From the NCBI GenBank assembly GCA_964594865.1, contig CAZQMZ010000001.1, positions 62,001-126,000 of the forward strand: a DNA stretch of 64,000 nucleotides, read 5' to 3'. This stretch comes from Caccovivens sp964594865 (GTDB lineage Bacteria; Bacillota; Clostridia; Christensenellales; UBA1242). Positions 46,701 through 54,427 of this stretch are shown piece after piece. Both the position numbers and the translations under genes were made by a program. The notes beneath the pieces are model-generated. The model searched no databases. It was not told the DNA's origin and was given only the letters and a program-made list of their open reading frames with translations. Positions within the stretch are counted from its first letter, which is position 1. Each line of letters starts with the position of its first letter.

Positions 46701-47326
46701 ATAACATTACCATTGTCACAGGAGAAGGTGACATCGACTATGAAGTTCGCAAACCAGCTGTTTTGAAAGTTAAGAATGGCGAAACTGTTGAACCAGGCAC
46801 ACAACTCACTGCCGGTGCTATCAACCCTTCTGAACTTCTTGTCACAAAAGGGCTTAAAGGTTTGCAACAATATTTGCTTTCCGAAGTCATCTCTGTATAT
46901 CGCGGTCAGGATGTTAAGGTGAATGACAAACACATTGAAATTATCATCCGACAAATGTTGAAGAAAGTTAAGATTGAAGATAGTGGCGACACCAATCTTC
47001 TCACCGGCGACGTTGTTGACATCAGCCGTTGCGAAGAAGAAAATGAAAGAGTGCTTCGTGCTGGCGGACGCCCAGCGATTGCAAGAAGAATTTTGCTTGG
47101 CATAACAAAAGCATCACTTTCCACTGAATCTTTCCTTTCTGCTTCATCCTTCCAAGAAACTTCAAGAGTTTTGACAGATGCTGCGCTTAAAGGCAAGGTT
47201 GACAATCTTATTGGAATCAAGGAAAATGTCATCATCGGCAAACTTATTCCAGCCGGAACCGGTCTTAAAAAATATCGCACAGTTGTTCCTGTCAAAGTTG
47301 ACAAAAATGAAGAATATGTTGGATAA
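43793..47326 (+). CDS. rpoC: RNA polymerase beta-prime subunit
   Basis: 1177 residues, a normal Firmicutes length. Visible: the N-terminal zinc ribbon (CHCGKYK, then CDKCGVEV), the catalytic Mg-binding NADFDGDQM (about 447-455), the bridge/trigger region (GARGDKTQLNQDCGMIG in variant form and GEPGTQLTLRTFHSGG) and the second zinc site (CRCKHGVCAKCYGRN). The start at 43793 has AGGGGAAG upstream. In most bacteria rpoB and rpoC are a few dozen bases apart; here the 276-bp spacer and possible own promoter suggest partly independent expression. Ends at a strong terminator. Confidence 0.98.
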   Translation: MFELNNFEKIKIGIASPEKIREWSHGEVTKPETINYRTQKPEKDGLFCEKIFGPKKDWECHCGKYKRIRYRGVVCDKCGVEVTRSKVRRERMGHIELAAPVTHLWYFRSVPSRIGTLLDLTPKTLEQIVYYINYIVTDPKKTDLEYKQILTDKEYREAIEKYGYGAFNAGMGAEAIKTLLADVDLDKESASLKEEINNSKGQRKIKAAKKLDVVESFRKSGNKPTWMVLDCIPVLPPDLRPMVPLDGGRYATSDLNDLYRRVINRNNRLKKLMELGAPDVIIRNEKRMLQEAVDNLIDNGKRGRAVQGSKQRDLKSLTAMLSGKQGRFRQNLLGKRVDYSGRSVIVVGPELKMYQCGLPKEMALELFKPFIINRLIEMNQSNNIKTAKRMIEREKPIVWDVLADVIKDHPVLLNRAPTLHRLSVQAFEPVLVEGKAIRLHPSVCAAFNADFDGDQMPVHIPLSIDARTEARTLMLASNNILKLSDGEPIVTPAQDIVLGCYYLTLIKPGAKGEGSIFASKNEVIYAYQTKNLDLQAEITVRLTKEVDGKTYSKRITTSVGRILFNNIIPQDLGYVDRTDPEHVCDLEINKAVIKKDLKKIVADCYDKHGTTACAELVDKLKEMGYKYSTLASVSVNIYDINAPKEKDVIMKQAEEKALENEKLLHRGLITLDEKINENIAIWNEAVIEVQNAVVNSLDAFNPFSLMVFSGARGDKTQLNQDCGMIGIKTTASGVKNDTPIKSSFRQGLSPIEFFINSRGSRKGLSDTALKTADSGYLTRRLVDIAQDVVITTEDCFADNGEKVKGVTVSELVSDGFVMETLEERIYGRVAVEDVVDPKSKEIIVPANTMISKEQASKIAKAGIKEVQIRSLMTCRCKHGVCAKCYGRNLAGKDMVTLGEAVGIIAAQSIGEPGTQLTLRTFHSGGAAVAADITQGLPRVEEIFEARRPKGECLLSEVAGKVRIKEDAKNYNITIVTGEGDIDYEVRKPAVLKVKNGETVEPGTQLTAGAINPSELLVTKGLKGLQQYLLSEVISVYRGQDVKVNDKHIEIIIRQMLKKVKIEDSGDTNLLTGDVVDISRCEEENERVLRAGGRPAIARRILLGITKASLSTESFLSASSFQETSRVLTDAALKGKVDNLIGIKENVIIGKLIPAGTGLKKYRTVVPVKVDKNEEYVG

Positions 47327-47328
47327 AA

Positions 47329-47354
47329 AAATCGGCAAAAATGCCGATTTTTTT
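47329..47354 (+). terminator. rpoC terminator
   Basis: AAATCGGCA pairs with TGCCGATTT around four A, followed by T. It abuts the stop of the converging gene at 47353, so it may work in both directions. Confidence 0.9.
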
Positions 47355-47748
47355 AAAGCTCTTCAAAGGTGATGTTTGGAGATTGAGTTGTTGTGTCTTT
47401 TGTAGGTTTCATTATTTTTGACATAGCTTCAGTCATCATTGAATTTTTTTGTTCTCCAAAAAGACTGCTTGCAAGCATGGTTGAAAGCATATCACTGTTG
47501 TTTCCTTTGAGAAGATTCAACAAATTTTCCACGTTTTTCATGTTGAATATATTTTGCTTTGAGGAAGTATTGCTTTGTTGAGGTTGATTCAAAAATTCTT
47601 GTCCAAAATCATTTGGATAGGTTGATTTTTGATAAATTTGTCCATTGTTTTGGTCGTCATCCATATTCAAGTTGAGAGGCTCTGGATAATATGCGTTTGC
47701 AGGATTTTGACAGTTCGACTCATATTTGAGATTGAAAAAATTATTCAT
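47353..47748 (-). CDS. Asn/Gln-rich hypothetical protein
   Basis: 131 residues from ATG 47748; the frame extends 35 codons upstream, but no candidate start has a ribosome site. The N-terminal two-thirds are Asn/Gln/Pro-rich and probably disordered. The C-terminal part has a helical segment (NVENLLNLLKGNN, then LASSLFGEQK) of a kind seen in short uncharacterised Clostridia proteins. A TATAAT lies 3 nt before the ATG on its strand, so a very short leader is possible. Divergent from the small gene at 47815. Function unknown. Confidence 0.55.
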   Translation of the reverse strand: MNNFFNLKYESNCQNPANAYYPEPLNLNMDDDQNNGQIYQKSTYPNDFGQEFLNQPQQSNTSSKQNIFNMKNVENLLNLLKGNNSDMLSTMLASSLFGEQKNSMMTEAMSKIMKPTKDTTTQSPNITFEEL

Positions 47749-47814
47749 AATATTATATATGCATAGAAATGTTAATTTAGTGTTCAAAAATTTATTCATG
47801 GCATATATTGAAAT

Positions 47815-48087
47815 ATGAAATTGAGCGAAATGAAAAAAAATGAAACCAATCATTCTTCAAATAAAGTTACTGCGACCGAGAACAAAAACATCAAAGAAAC
47901 CTATGAAGAACTCAAAGATTTTTCTTCTGATAAGTTGATGAGTAGGTTGGTGAAGGAAGTTCAGGCACAAAAGAACAGTGGGGTTTTTGACTATGATGCA
48001 TTGCGTGCGTCGATTGAAAAAATCAAAATCTATCTGCCCACTGAAACTTATGAAAATATGATAAGGATTATTGAAAGTTTGAAATGA
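47815..48087 (+). CDS. Small charged protein coupled to subtilase
   Basis: 90 residues, unrecognised. Lys/Glu/Asn-rich N-terminus, then a predicted helical part (DKLMSRLVKEVQAQKNSG, IEKIKIYLPTETYENM). The stop codon overlaps the subtilase start (ATGA), so the two are translationally coupled. No Shine-Dalgarno; a weak TATATT lies 5 nt before the ATG. By position it may be an intramolecular-chaperone-like partner, inhibitor or adaptor of the protease; this is inference only. Confidence 0.65.
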   Translation: MKLSEMKKNETNHSSNKVTATENKNIKETYEELKDFSSDKLMSRLVKEVQAQKNSGVFDYDALRASIEKIKIYLPTETYENMIRIIESLK

Positions 48088-49226
48088 ATGTAAATAAAAT
48101 TGATGCCCGACTTCTAAACGAGATTTCTATCTTAAATAAAGAAAAAGTTTTTCCATTTTTTGTTTTTTCAAGAAGATTTGAAGAAACCAGAAAAATTTTG
48201 CGAGCAAAAAAAATACATATTATAAATGAATATTTATTCATAAATTCTTTCTATTGCAAGGCATCACAAAGGGAGATTTTTTCACTGTCAAATCTGGATG
48301 TTGTTGATCATATCTATTCTCTTTCGGTTGCAAGTGCAATGATGTTTGTTTCCAAACAAATTTTGTCCACAAATTCAATCTCTCTCTATGGCGAAGGTGT
48401 TGGTGTGGCATTTATTGACACGGGAATTGCTCCGCATTGTGATTTCATGATTGGCAAACAAAGAGTACTGTTTTTCAAAGATTTTGTTTCTGGAAAAACG
48501 GAGATGTATGATGATAATGGACATGGAACTTTTGTGTGTGGGGTTTGTTCTGGGAATGGTGTGCTTTCTGGATTTCGCTATGCCGGTGTTGCTCCACGTT
48601 CAAACATATTCACTTTGAAAGCGCTTGACGGCAATGGGGAGGCAACGGCAAACAAAATTTTGGATGCGATGGAATGGGTCTTTGACAACCATAAAAAACT
48701 TGGCATTCAAGTTGTATGTATGAGTTTTGGGAGTGAACCTTTGGGACATAATGATCCAATCATGCTTGGCGCTGATGCTCTTTGGAATGATGGAGTGGTT
48801 GTGGTGGCTGCAGCTGGGAACAGTGGTCCAGAATATCAGACAATCAAATCGCCGGGCATCAGCAGTCAAATCATTACAGTTGGTGGAATTGATGACAATC
48901 GATATGACAATTTTTCTTATAACAAAAAATATTTTGAAATTGCTGATTTTTCATCGCGAGGACCGGCGTTTCGAAGTGTAAAACCTGATGTGGTTGCACC
49001 TAGTGTGGACATAACTTCTTGTGGAATAAAAAACCCTTACACAATGTTGAGTGGAACATCAGTTGCAACTCCAATGATTGCAGGGATTGTTTGCTTGCTT
49101 ATTGAAAAATATCCAGAGGCAACACCAAAACAAATAAAAAACATCCTTTTAAAAATTTGTCAACCACTAGGTTTTGAGATATATCAAGAAGGATATGGGC
49201 TTCCAAATTTGGATAAATTGCAATAA
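48084..49226 (+). CDS. Subtilisin-like serine protease (S8), probably cytosolic
   Basis: 380 residues. All three S8 catalytic motifs are intact: Asp in AFIDTGIAPH (about 112), His in NGHGTFVCG (about 148) and Ser in SGTSVATPM (about 323), plus the oxyanion Asn in AAGNSGPE. No signal peptide or TM segment is visible, so it resembles intracellular or AprX-type subtilases. The first 95 residues are a non-catalytic N-terminal part (EKVFPFFVFSRRFEETRKIL) that could be an I9-like propeptide. Its start overlaps the stop of the 90-residue gene. Converges on murG with only 3 bp between the stops. Confidence 0.9.
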   Translation: MNVNKIDARLLNEISILNKEKVFPFFVFSRRFEETRKILRAKKIHIINEYLFINSFYCKASQREIFSLSNLDVVDHIYSLSVASAMMFVSKQILSTNSISLYGEGVGVAFIDTGIAPHCDFMIGKQRVLFFKDFVSGKTEMYDDNGHGTFVCGVCSGNGVLSGFRYAGVAPRSNIFTLKALDGNGEATANKILDAMEWVFDNHKKLGIQVVCMSFGSEPLGHNDPIMLGADALWNDGVVVVAAAGNSGPEYQTIKSPGISSQIITVGGIDDNRYDNFSYNKKYFEIADFSSRGPAFRSVKPDVVAPSVDITSCGIKNPYTMLSGTSVATPMIAGIVCLLIEKYPEATPKQIKNILLKICQPLGFEIYQEGYGLPNLDKLQ

Positions 49227-49229
49227 TTT

Positions 49230-50273
49230 TTATCTTTTTTTATTTGTTGAGATTTTTTCAATTAGAGCAAAAATTTCATTAGATGCATTGTTTTTTATAC
49301 TTTTTTTCATATTTTTTTTGATTTTTTGAGTATTTTTTTGCAATTTTTCTAAATTTTCTATTAAATTATTTAAACTACAATCTTTTTCTTCCAACATTTC
49401 ACAATAGCCCATTTTTTTGAAAAGTTTGGCATTTTCAATTTGGTCGCCACGAGAACAATCTTTGGAAAGAGGAATCAGAAGCATTGGTTTTTCAAGAGCC
49501 AACAGTTCGTTTATCACTCCACTTCCGGCACGTGAAATCACCATATCAGCGGTTGCATAATAGTCTTCAATTTTTTCAGTAAAAGGTGTGAGGTGATAAT
49601 TTTTGTGCGTAAGGTTTTTGAAATTTTTCTTTCCGCATATATGGAGAATGTTAAATTTTTGTGTAAGTTCATCCAGATTTTCAAAAATAAGTTGATTTAA
49701 AAATTTTGCACCCAAACTTCCACCAAGCACAAGAACGGTTGGCAAGTTTGGATCAAAATTTAATGACAGTCTTTTGCCTTCAAAAATTTGTCTACGAATT
49801 GGCTGTCCGGTGTGAACACACTTGTTGTTCTTTTCACCTGTTTGCGAGAAAGAGGTGCACATTATGTTGCAATAGTGAAGGATGATTTTGTTTGCCAGAC
49901 CAAAAGATAAATCGCTTTCATGACTGATGATTGGTATGTGAAGTTTTTTTCCAGCAATCACAACAGGCACAGAAACAAATCCACCTTTCGAAAAAATGAT
50001 GTTTGGCTGAACTTTTGAAAGTTCATTTTTTGTCTTTCTTATTGCCTTGAAAAGTTTGATTGGAATAAGAAAATTTTTGAGTGTCAATTTTCTCTCAAAT
50101 TTCACGGTTGGGATTTCGTGGTATTTGATGTTGGGATGCTGTTTCAAAATTTCTTTTTCCATCCCATTTCCGCCAAAATAGTGAATTTCGTATGCTGAAA
50201 GTTTTTCCGCGACTGCCAAAGCGGGATACACATGTCCTGCTGTTCCACCACCACAAAGGACGATCTTTTTCAT
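49230..50273 (-). CDS. murG: UDP-GlcNAc:lipid I N-acetylglucosaminyltransferase
   Basis: 347 residues. MurG adds GlcNAc to lipid I at the inner membrane face, making lipid II for peptidoglycan. The family signatures are present: GGGTAGHVYPALAVAE at the N-terminus, PIISHESDLSFGLANK, LVLGGSLGAKFLN in the middle and SRAGSGVINELLALEKPMLLIPL near 270-290. The start at 50273 has AGAGG 4 nt upstream; 36 earlier in-frame codons lack a ribosome site and family similarity. It stands alone, without mur or division genes beside it. Confidence 0.95.
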   Translation of the reverse strand: MKKIVLCGGGTAGHVYPALAVAEKLSAYEIHYFGGNGMEKEILKQHPNIKYHEIPTVKFERKLTLKNFLIPIKLFKAIRKTKNELSKVQPNIIFSKGGFVSVPVVIAGKKLHIPIISHESDLSFGLANKIILHYCNIMCTSFSQTGEKNNKCVHTGQPIRRQIFEGKRLSLNFDPNLPTVLVLGGSLGAKFLNQLIFENLDELTQKFNILHICGKKNFKNLTHKNYHLTPFTEKIEDYYATADMVISRAGSGVINELLALEKPMLLIPLSKDCSRGDQIENAKLFKKMGYCEMLEEKDCSLNNLIENLEKLQKNTQKIKKNMKKSIKNNASNEIFALIEKISTNKKR

Positions 50274-50558
50274 ATTACCTCTTCTCTCTATTATACTTTT
50301 ATATGAAAGAGAATATACATTTTGATTATGACTAGATAAAATAAAATAAATAAAAATGCTTATATATGTATAATTATGCAAACAAAAAGCAGGCGTTTGG
50401 ATATAATGAAATTTTTGTTATGATGTTGGGTTGAGTTATTTTTGAAGATTGATTGACTTTTTTTCGACTTTTTGTTAATCTAATATTGATTTAAATTGGT
50501 TGAAAAAATGATATAAACCTTTAAAACAAGTTGAAATTTTTTTGGTAAGGGCAATTCT

Positions 50559-51599
50559 ATGAGCGAAAAATTTAATTTAGAGGTTATCGACAAAACTTTC
50601 AAATCCTATCGCAAAGGGCAAACATTTGATGGGGTGGTGATTTTGCGTCGTGACGATGGCTGCATTTTCAATATCGGCGGAAAGAATGATGCTTTCATTC
50701 CGGCATCTGATTTTGAAGATTATTCAAAAATAAAAATCGGTGACAGATTTTCTGTTGTCATCACAAAACAAAAAAATGAGGATGGTTTGATTGAAGCATC
50801 AAAGTCGTTGGCGGATGCACTCAAAATTGCCAACCAAAACGCAAGCATGCTTAGACTTGGAAGCAAGTTTTCTTTTGTTGTGACCGGCATTGGAAATGGA
50901 TTGATTTCAAAAATGGGTGATTTTTCCATTATTATTCCATTTGAACAGGTTAGTGAAAGACCAATTGCACACATGAGTTCTCTTGTTGGCAAGCAATTTG
51001 AAGCGGTTGTGACAGAGATTGACAAAGACAATAAGCAGATTGTTGGAAGCATTAAACTTCTTCAAGAGCAAACTCGAGTTGCCATTGAAACAAATTTTTG
51101 GAACAGCATATTCATCAATAAAATTGTGACGGGCAAGGTGGAGCGAATTATTCCATATGGTGCTTTTGTCACTGTGGACGGAGTTGATTGCTTTGTGCAT
51201 ATTTCACAGATTTCATATGCACGTCTTGACAAAGTGGAAGACGGATTGAATGTTGGAGATGTCAGACAATTTAGGGTCATCAAGGTTGATCGCGACAACA
51301 AGAAAGTGGAACTCTCACTTAAAGCTCTTTTGGAAGATCCCAAAATCACAAAAGTGAAAGAACTCGTTGTGGGAGAAGTATATGACGGAGAAGTTGTCAA
51401 ACTGTTGCAATTTGGAGCAATCATCAAAGTTGAGAACGGTGCGACAGGGCTTTTGCATATTTCAAACGCCACTGAAAACAAAACCAAGAAGATTTATGAA
51501 ATTGTCAAAGTTGGCAATCATGTGCAAGTTGAAGTCATCTCAAAGGACGAAGAAGAAGCCAGGGTTTCATTCAAATTGAAAGAGAAAAGTGAAGAATAG
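50559..51599 (+). CDS. S1-domain RNA-binding protein (RpsA-like)
   Basis: 346 residues with four S1-type OB folds by eye: about 17-85 (GQTFDGVVILRRDDGCIF), a degenerate one about 100-165, the best at about 190-258 (VTGKVERIIPYGAFVTVDG, then VHISQIS) and a last one about 273-341 (GEVYDGEVVKLLQFGAIIKV). This matches the short ribosomal protein S1 homologues of Firmicutes rather than the six-domain proteobacterial S1. AAGGG lies upstream of the ATG. The 285 bp between it and divergent murG hold only AT-rich promoter-like sequence. Confidence 0.85.
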   Translation: MSEKFNLEVIDKTFKSYRKGQTFDGVVILRRDDGCIFNIGGKNDAFIPASDFEDYSKIKIGDRFSVVITKQKNEDGLIEASKSLADALKIANQNASMLRLGSKFSFVVTGIGNGLISKMGDFSIIIPFEQVSERPIAHMSSLVGKQFEAVVTEIDKDNKQIVGSIKLLQEQTRVAIETNFWNSIFINKIVTGKVERIIPYGAFVTVDGVDCFVHISQISYARLDKVEDGLNVGDVRQFRVIKVDRDNKKVELSLKALLEDPKITKVKELVVGEVYDGEVVKLLQFGAIIKVENGATGLLHISNATENKTKKIYEIVKVGNHVQVEVISKDEEEARVSFKLKEKSEE

Positions 51600-51658
51600 T
51601 GAAAAATTTAGACTTTTAATTTAATTTCGTAAAGAAGGAAAAATAATTTAAAAAATGC

Positions 51659-51687
51659 TTTACACCAACAAAAAAATATACTATAAT
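51659..51687 (+). promoter_or_regulatory. tRNA-Thr promoter
   Basis: TTTACA (51659-51664), a 17-bp spacer and a perfect TATAAT (51682-51687), 40 bp before the tRNA. Confidence 0.8.
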
Positions 51688-51727
51688 TAAAGTGCTTTCA
51701 AAGTCAATGGTGTTTTTTGCACCTTGT

Positions 51728-51803
51728 GCTAACGTGGCTCAGTTGGTAGAGCAGATGATTCGTAATCGTCAGGTCGCGGGTTCGAGTCCCGCCGTTAGCT
51801 CCA
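51728..51803 (+). tRNA. tRNA-Thr (anticodon CGT)
   Basis: A complete 76-nt cloverleaf with encoded CCA. The acceptor GCTAACG pairs with CGTTAGC. The anticodon stem GATGA/TCGTC carries loop TTCGTAA with anticodon CGT, reading ACG. The T arm is GCGGG-TTCGAGT-CCCGC. Confidence 0.97.
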
Positions 51804-51828
51804 AAATGAAAAGAGTTTTGAAAAAAAC

Positions 51829-51851
51829 GACCATGAATGGTCAGTTTTTTT
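51829..51851 (+). terminator. tRNA-Thr terminator
   Basis: GACCAT pairs with ATGGTC around a 2-nt top (4-nt loop if one pair opens), followed by AG and seven T. Confidence 0.75.
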
Positions 51852-51891
51852 GTCTTTGCATGTTTTATTGAAAATACATTTGTAAAAAGAT

Positions 51892-51920
51892 TTGACATAA
51901 AGAAAAAATTGTGATAAAAT
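51892..51920 (+). promoter_or_regulatory. tRNA-Trp promoter
   Basis: TTGACA (51892-51897), a 17-bp spacer ending in TGTGA, and TAAAAT (51915-51920), 17 bp before the tRNA. Confidence 0.85.
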
Positions 51921-51937
51921 GCTTATGTTTTTGCTGA

Positions 51938-52011
51938 AGGGGTGTAGTTCATCGGTAGAACAAGAGTCTCCAAAACTCCAGAGGAGGGTTCGATTCCTTC
52001 CACCCCTGCCA
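51938..52011 (+). tRNA. tRNA-Trp (anticodon CCA)
   Basis: 74 nt with encoded CCA. The acceptor AGGGGTG pairs with CACCCCT. The anticodon loop is CTCCAAA with anticodon CCA. The T arm is GAGGG-TTCGATT-CCTTC. The top pair of the anticodon stem is an A-C mismatch (AGAGT/ACTCC); the other four pairs are good. Confidence 0.95.
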
Positions 52012-52020
52012 TAGAAAAAA

Positions 52021-52069
52021 TATACAATATGTAGTATGTTAAAGCGTTTAAAATACTATATATTGTATA
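52021..52069 (+). repeat. Inverted repeat after tRNA-Trp (terminator-like)
   Basis: TATACAATATGTAGTA and TACTATATATTGTATA are 16-base arms with one mismatch around a 17-nt loop, followed by a T-rich stretch. It may end the tRNA-Trp transcript or be an island-boundary element. Confidence 0.6.
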
Positions 52070-52108
52070 TTTTCTTTTTTAGGAACATTTTAGGAACGAA
52101 AAGTCTAA

Positions 52109-52639
52109 AAATTTTGCAGTTTTTCAATCAATCGTATTGGAAATATTGCTTCTGGAGTTTTGGGTTTAGGAATAAATATAGCAACAGGAAATTTAGGTGC
52201 AGCGGTTTCAAGTGGTGTTGGTGCAGTCAGCGGAATTGTAACAAGTATAATTAGTGATAATTTAACAATTGATAACATGAAAAATGCACCATCATCTATT
52301 CAGAATGCAAAAGGGAACGCACTATTAAACGTTATGTCTACCGAAATGGGGTTAATAGTTGAAGAATATTCAATTCTTCCGAACGAAAAAGAAATTATCA
52401 ATGATTATATGTGTCAAAACGGTTTCACATACAATAGGTATGACAACATTAAAAATTGCTATAACATACGGAAGTATTACAACTATATTGAAGCAGAGTT
52501 GGATGCAGTTAGCGGGGTGTCAATGAGTAATGTTGCAAGAACTGACATGAAACAAAGATTCCAAAATGGAATTAGGTTTTGGAATAGTGATGAAATACAA
52601 TATAGCTTAGAGAACTACGAAAAATGGCTTGAAGACTAA
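52109..52639 (+). pseudogene. Fragment resembling the C-terminus of a phage structural protein
   Basis: The frame is open from 52109 to the stop at 52639 but has no ATG or ribosome site at its left end; a TTG at 52160 is the first conventional start (159 residues). It opens with a Gly/Ala-rich hydrophobic stretch (ASGVLGLGINIATGNLG) and ends in a pattern familiar from the C-termini of tail or collar proteins of small phages (YYNYIEAELDAVSG, then RFQNGIRFWN). Together with its position 98 bp after tRNA-Trp, this suggests the 3' remnant of a phage gene. It could still be expressed; the identification rests on my recall of the C-terminal motif. Confidence 0.5.
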
Positions 52640-53139
52640 ACAAAATATTGAATCCTATAGTAACTTGTGTTTATTAAATAATGACTTCCTGAAGTGTTAA
52701 TTAGTTCAAATTTATTATCATCTAAAATTTTAACATATAAATAGTTTTTAGTAATTTCAGTTATTGTGGCGATATAATAACTGTCAGAATCTTCATATTT
52801 ATACTGGTAACCAACTGAGTAACCTATAGTTCCATCTAAACTTATATAACCAGTAGTAGTTGTTAAAAAATATACAGTATAAATATTAGATGCGTTTGAA
52901 GAGTTAAAAACTTCTTCTGTAACTTCTTCAGTTTCATATGATATTGTGTATTCTGAGTAAAGAGTTGTGGTGTTTGAATTGTTTATAGTATAGGTAATAC
53001 TATAAATAGCGGTAAAGCCTTGTTCTTCATATTCATTTAGTGTTGATGAACTGTTACATCCAACAAACAACAAAGGGCAAAGCAGAAGCATTCCACAAAG
53101 AAAAACCAAGCCTATTCTTTTTAAAACAGCAGTTTTCAT
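52636..53139 (-). CDS. Small predicted lipoprotein of the island
   Basis: 167 residues. The signal peptide ends with lipobox LFVGC (Cys28). The mature part is Thr/Ser/Tyr-rich with alternating polar/hydrophobic strands (TITYTINNSNTTTLYSEY-like), probably an all-beta domain; no family recognised. The Shine-Dalgarno GGAGA is well placed. The 3' end overlaps the converging phage-like fragment by a few bases. Confidence 0.75.
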   Translation of the reverse strand: MKTAVLKRIGLVFLCGMLLLCPLLFVGCNSSSTLNEYEEQGFTAIYSITYTINNSNTTTLYSEYTISYETEEVTEEVFNSSNASNIYTVYFLTTTTGYISLDGTIGYSVGYQYKYEDSDSYYIATITEITKNYLYVKILDDNKFELINTSGSHYLINTSYYRIQYFV

Positions 53140-53156
53140 AATTTATCTCCTAACTA

Positions 53157-53185
53157 ATTATAAACCAAATAAAAAAAATTGTCTA
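53157..53185 (-). promoter_or_regulatory. Promoter of the island lipoprotein
   Basis: On the minus strand: TAGACA (53180-53185), a 17-bp spacer and a perfect TATAAT (53157-53162). Confidence 0.75.
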
Positions 53186-53310
53186 TAAAAATAGAGAATT
53201 AGATTGAAAATTTTACAAAAATAGCAGTAATTTTCTATATAGAATATATTATACAATATATCAGTTTTCAATTTTTTGTAAAAAAGTCATTGTTTTTTAA
53301 CATAAAAAAC

Positions 53311-53339
53311 TTGACAAATGAAGATAAATATAATATGAT
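53311..53339 (+). promoter_or_regulatory. Promoter of the Panacea/partner operon
   Basis: TTGACA (53311-53316), a 17-bp spacer and TATGAT (53334-53339). Transcription would begin near 53346, which rules out the longer readings of the first gene and supports ATG 53362 with GGGAG upstream. Confidence 0.7.
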
Positions 53340-53361
53340 TTTAGTGGGAGAAAAGATATTT

Positions 53362-53883
53362 ATGAATAAAGAGAAAGGATATATTAATGCTATAGATTTA
53401 GCAAAGTATATAAATAAAAAATATAAAGAAAAGTTCAAAAGTGATATATCAAGTATAAAACTGCAAAAATCTCTTTATTTTTTATTTGCATATTGGGGAG
53501 GATTTGTTAAAGAACTTCAAACAAAGAAAGGTGAAGGTTTGATTGAAACGGAAGATGCAAATTATAAACAATATCTTTTTGATAATAGAATTGAAGCATG
53601 GATTTATGGACCTGTTATTACTGATGTTTACCATAAATTTGACTCTGTAAGAAAATACGATAAAGAAGCAGAAAAAAAGATTAATGAGTTACCTATAGAA
53701 GTCAAATCTTTCATAGATGATTTACTTGATGATATATTTAAAGTAAGTGATTTTAAGTTAGTAGATTTAAGTCATAATGATAATTGTTGGAAGAAGAATT
53801 TTATAGAAGATGACAAGAAACATAATCGAGAAATTTTAAAAGAAGATATAATAGATGAATATTCTAAACGGAAATTTATTTAA
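53362..53883 (+). CDS. Panacea-domain (DUF4065, SocA-like) antitoxin candidate
   Basis: 173 residues. The layout follows Panacea/DUF4065 proteins: a start with YINAIDLAKYINKKYKEK, then ISSIKLQKSLYFLFAYWGGF, RIEAWIYGPVITDVYHKF in the middle and a helical C-terminal part. The family is known as an antitoxin domain paired with many unrelated toxins. It is followed by an overlapping gene (29 nt) that would be the toxin. ATG 53362 fits both the family start and the promoter. Codon use is the TTA/ATA-rich kind of the island. Confidence 0.8.
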   Translation: MNKEKGYINAIDLAKYINKKYKEKFKSDISSIKLQKSLYFLFAYWGGFVKELQTKKGEGLIETEDANYKQYLFDNRIEAWIYGPVITDVYHKFDSVRKYDKEAEKKINELPIEVKSFIDDLLDDIFKVSDFKLVDLSHNDNCWKKNFIEDDKKHNREILKEDIIDEYSKRKFI

Positions 53884-54427
53884 TAAAGCAACTACAAGCT
53901 TTTCTGCTAGGGCAAAAGGGTATGATAAATTAATAAAGGATTTTAATGGTGTGTTAATCGTGCATTATAATTCTAAGGATTTACCAGAAGAATATTTCAC
54001 AAATTTTTTATCTGAAACTGGCAATCAAAAGGAAAAAGATTTTTTAAATAAGTTAAGATTGCTTATTAACTCAGATAATAATATTTTAGATAAAGGATTT
54101 GAAATTGATGAACTTCAGAACTACAAGCCTAAAGCAACGAAAAGATTATTAAATATTATTAATAGTTATGATGATACAAATATAACAAGTATAACTGGGA
54201 TAATTAAATGTAAGTATAAAAAAGAGACTGGTTGTCAAATATATTTATCATATAATAGTAATGATAATATTTACGAAATTATACTTATAGACTTGTTTCA
54301 TTTAGGCTTACCAGCACCATTTAAAGTTAGAAATACTATGTTACCTGTCAATGAAAGAAAAAACTATGAGAAACATAAAAAAAATAGATATGATATGTCA
54401 AATATATTAAATCCACAACAAAATTAA
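53855..54427 (+). CDS. Unrecognised partner of the Panacea protein, candidate toxin
   Basis: 190 residues starting inside the 3' end of the Panacea gene. No family recognised. Features: GVLIVHYNSKDLPEEYF near the N-terminus, a Lys/Leu/Asn-rich helical middle, a beta-rich part (ITGIIKCKYKKETGCQIYL, then IYEIILIDLFHLGLPAPF) and a basic tail (ERKNYEKHKKNRYD). The strand-rich stretch ending in IDLFHLGLPA is loosely reminiscent of RelE-like toxins, but I would not assign it. No signal peptide. A terminator follows directly. Confidence 0.65.
   Translation: MNILNGNLFNKATTSFSARAKGYDKLIKDFNGVLIVHYNSKDLPEEYFTNFLSETGNQKEKDFLNKLRLLINSDNNILDKGFEIDELQNYKPKATKRLLNIINSYDDTNITSITGIIKCKYKKETGCQIYLSYNSNDNIYEIILIDLFHLGLPAPFKVRNTMLPVNERKNYEKHKKNRYDMSNILNPQQN

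Noticed and set aside
50274..50558. Riboswitch or leader element upstream of murG or the S1 gene
   Set aside because: The region is AT-rich with weak promoter-like boxes but no stable hairpins or conserved motif that I can name.
53290..53361. Longer N-terminus of the Panacea protein
   Set aside because: A good promoter places the transcription start near 53346, after those codons, and family members begin at the YINAIDLAKYI region.
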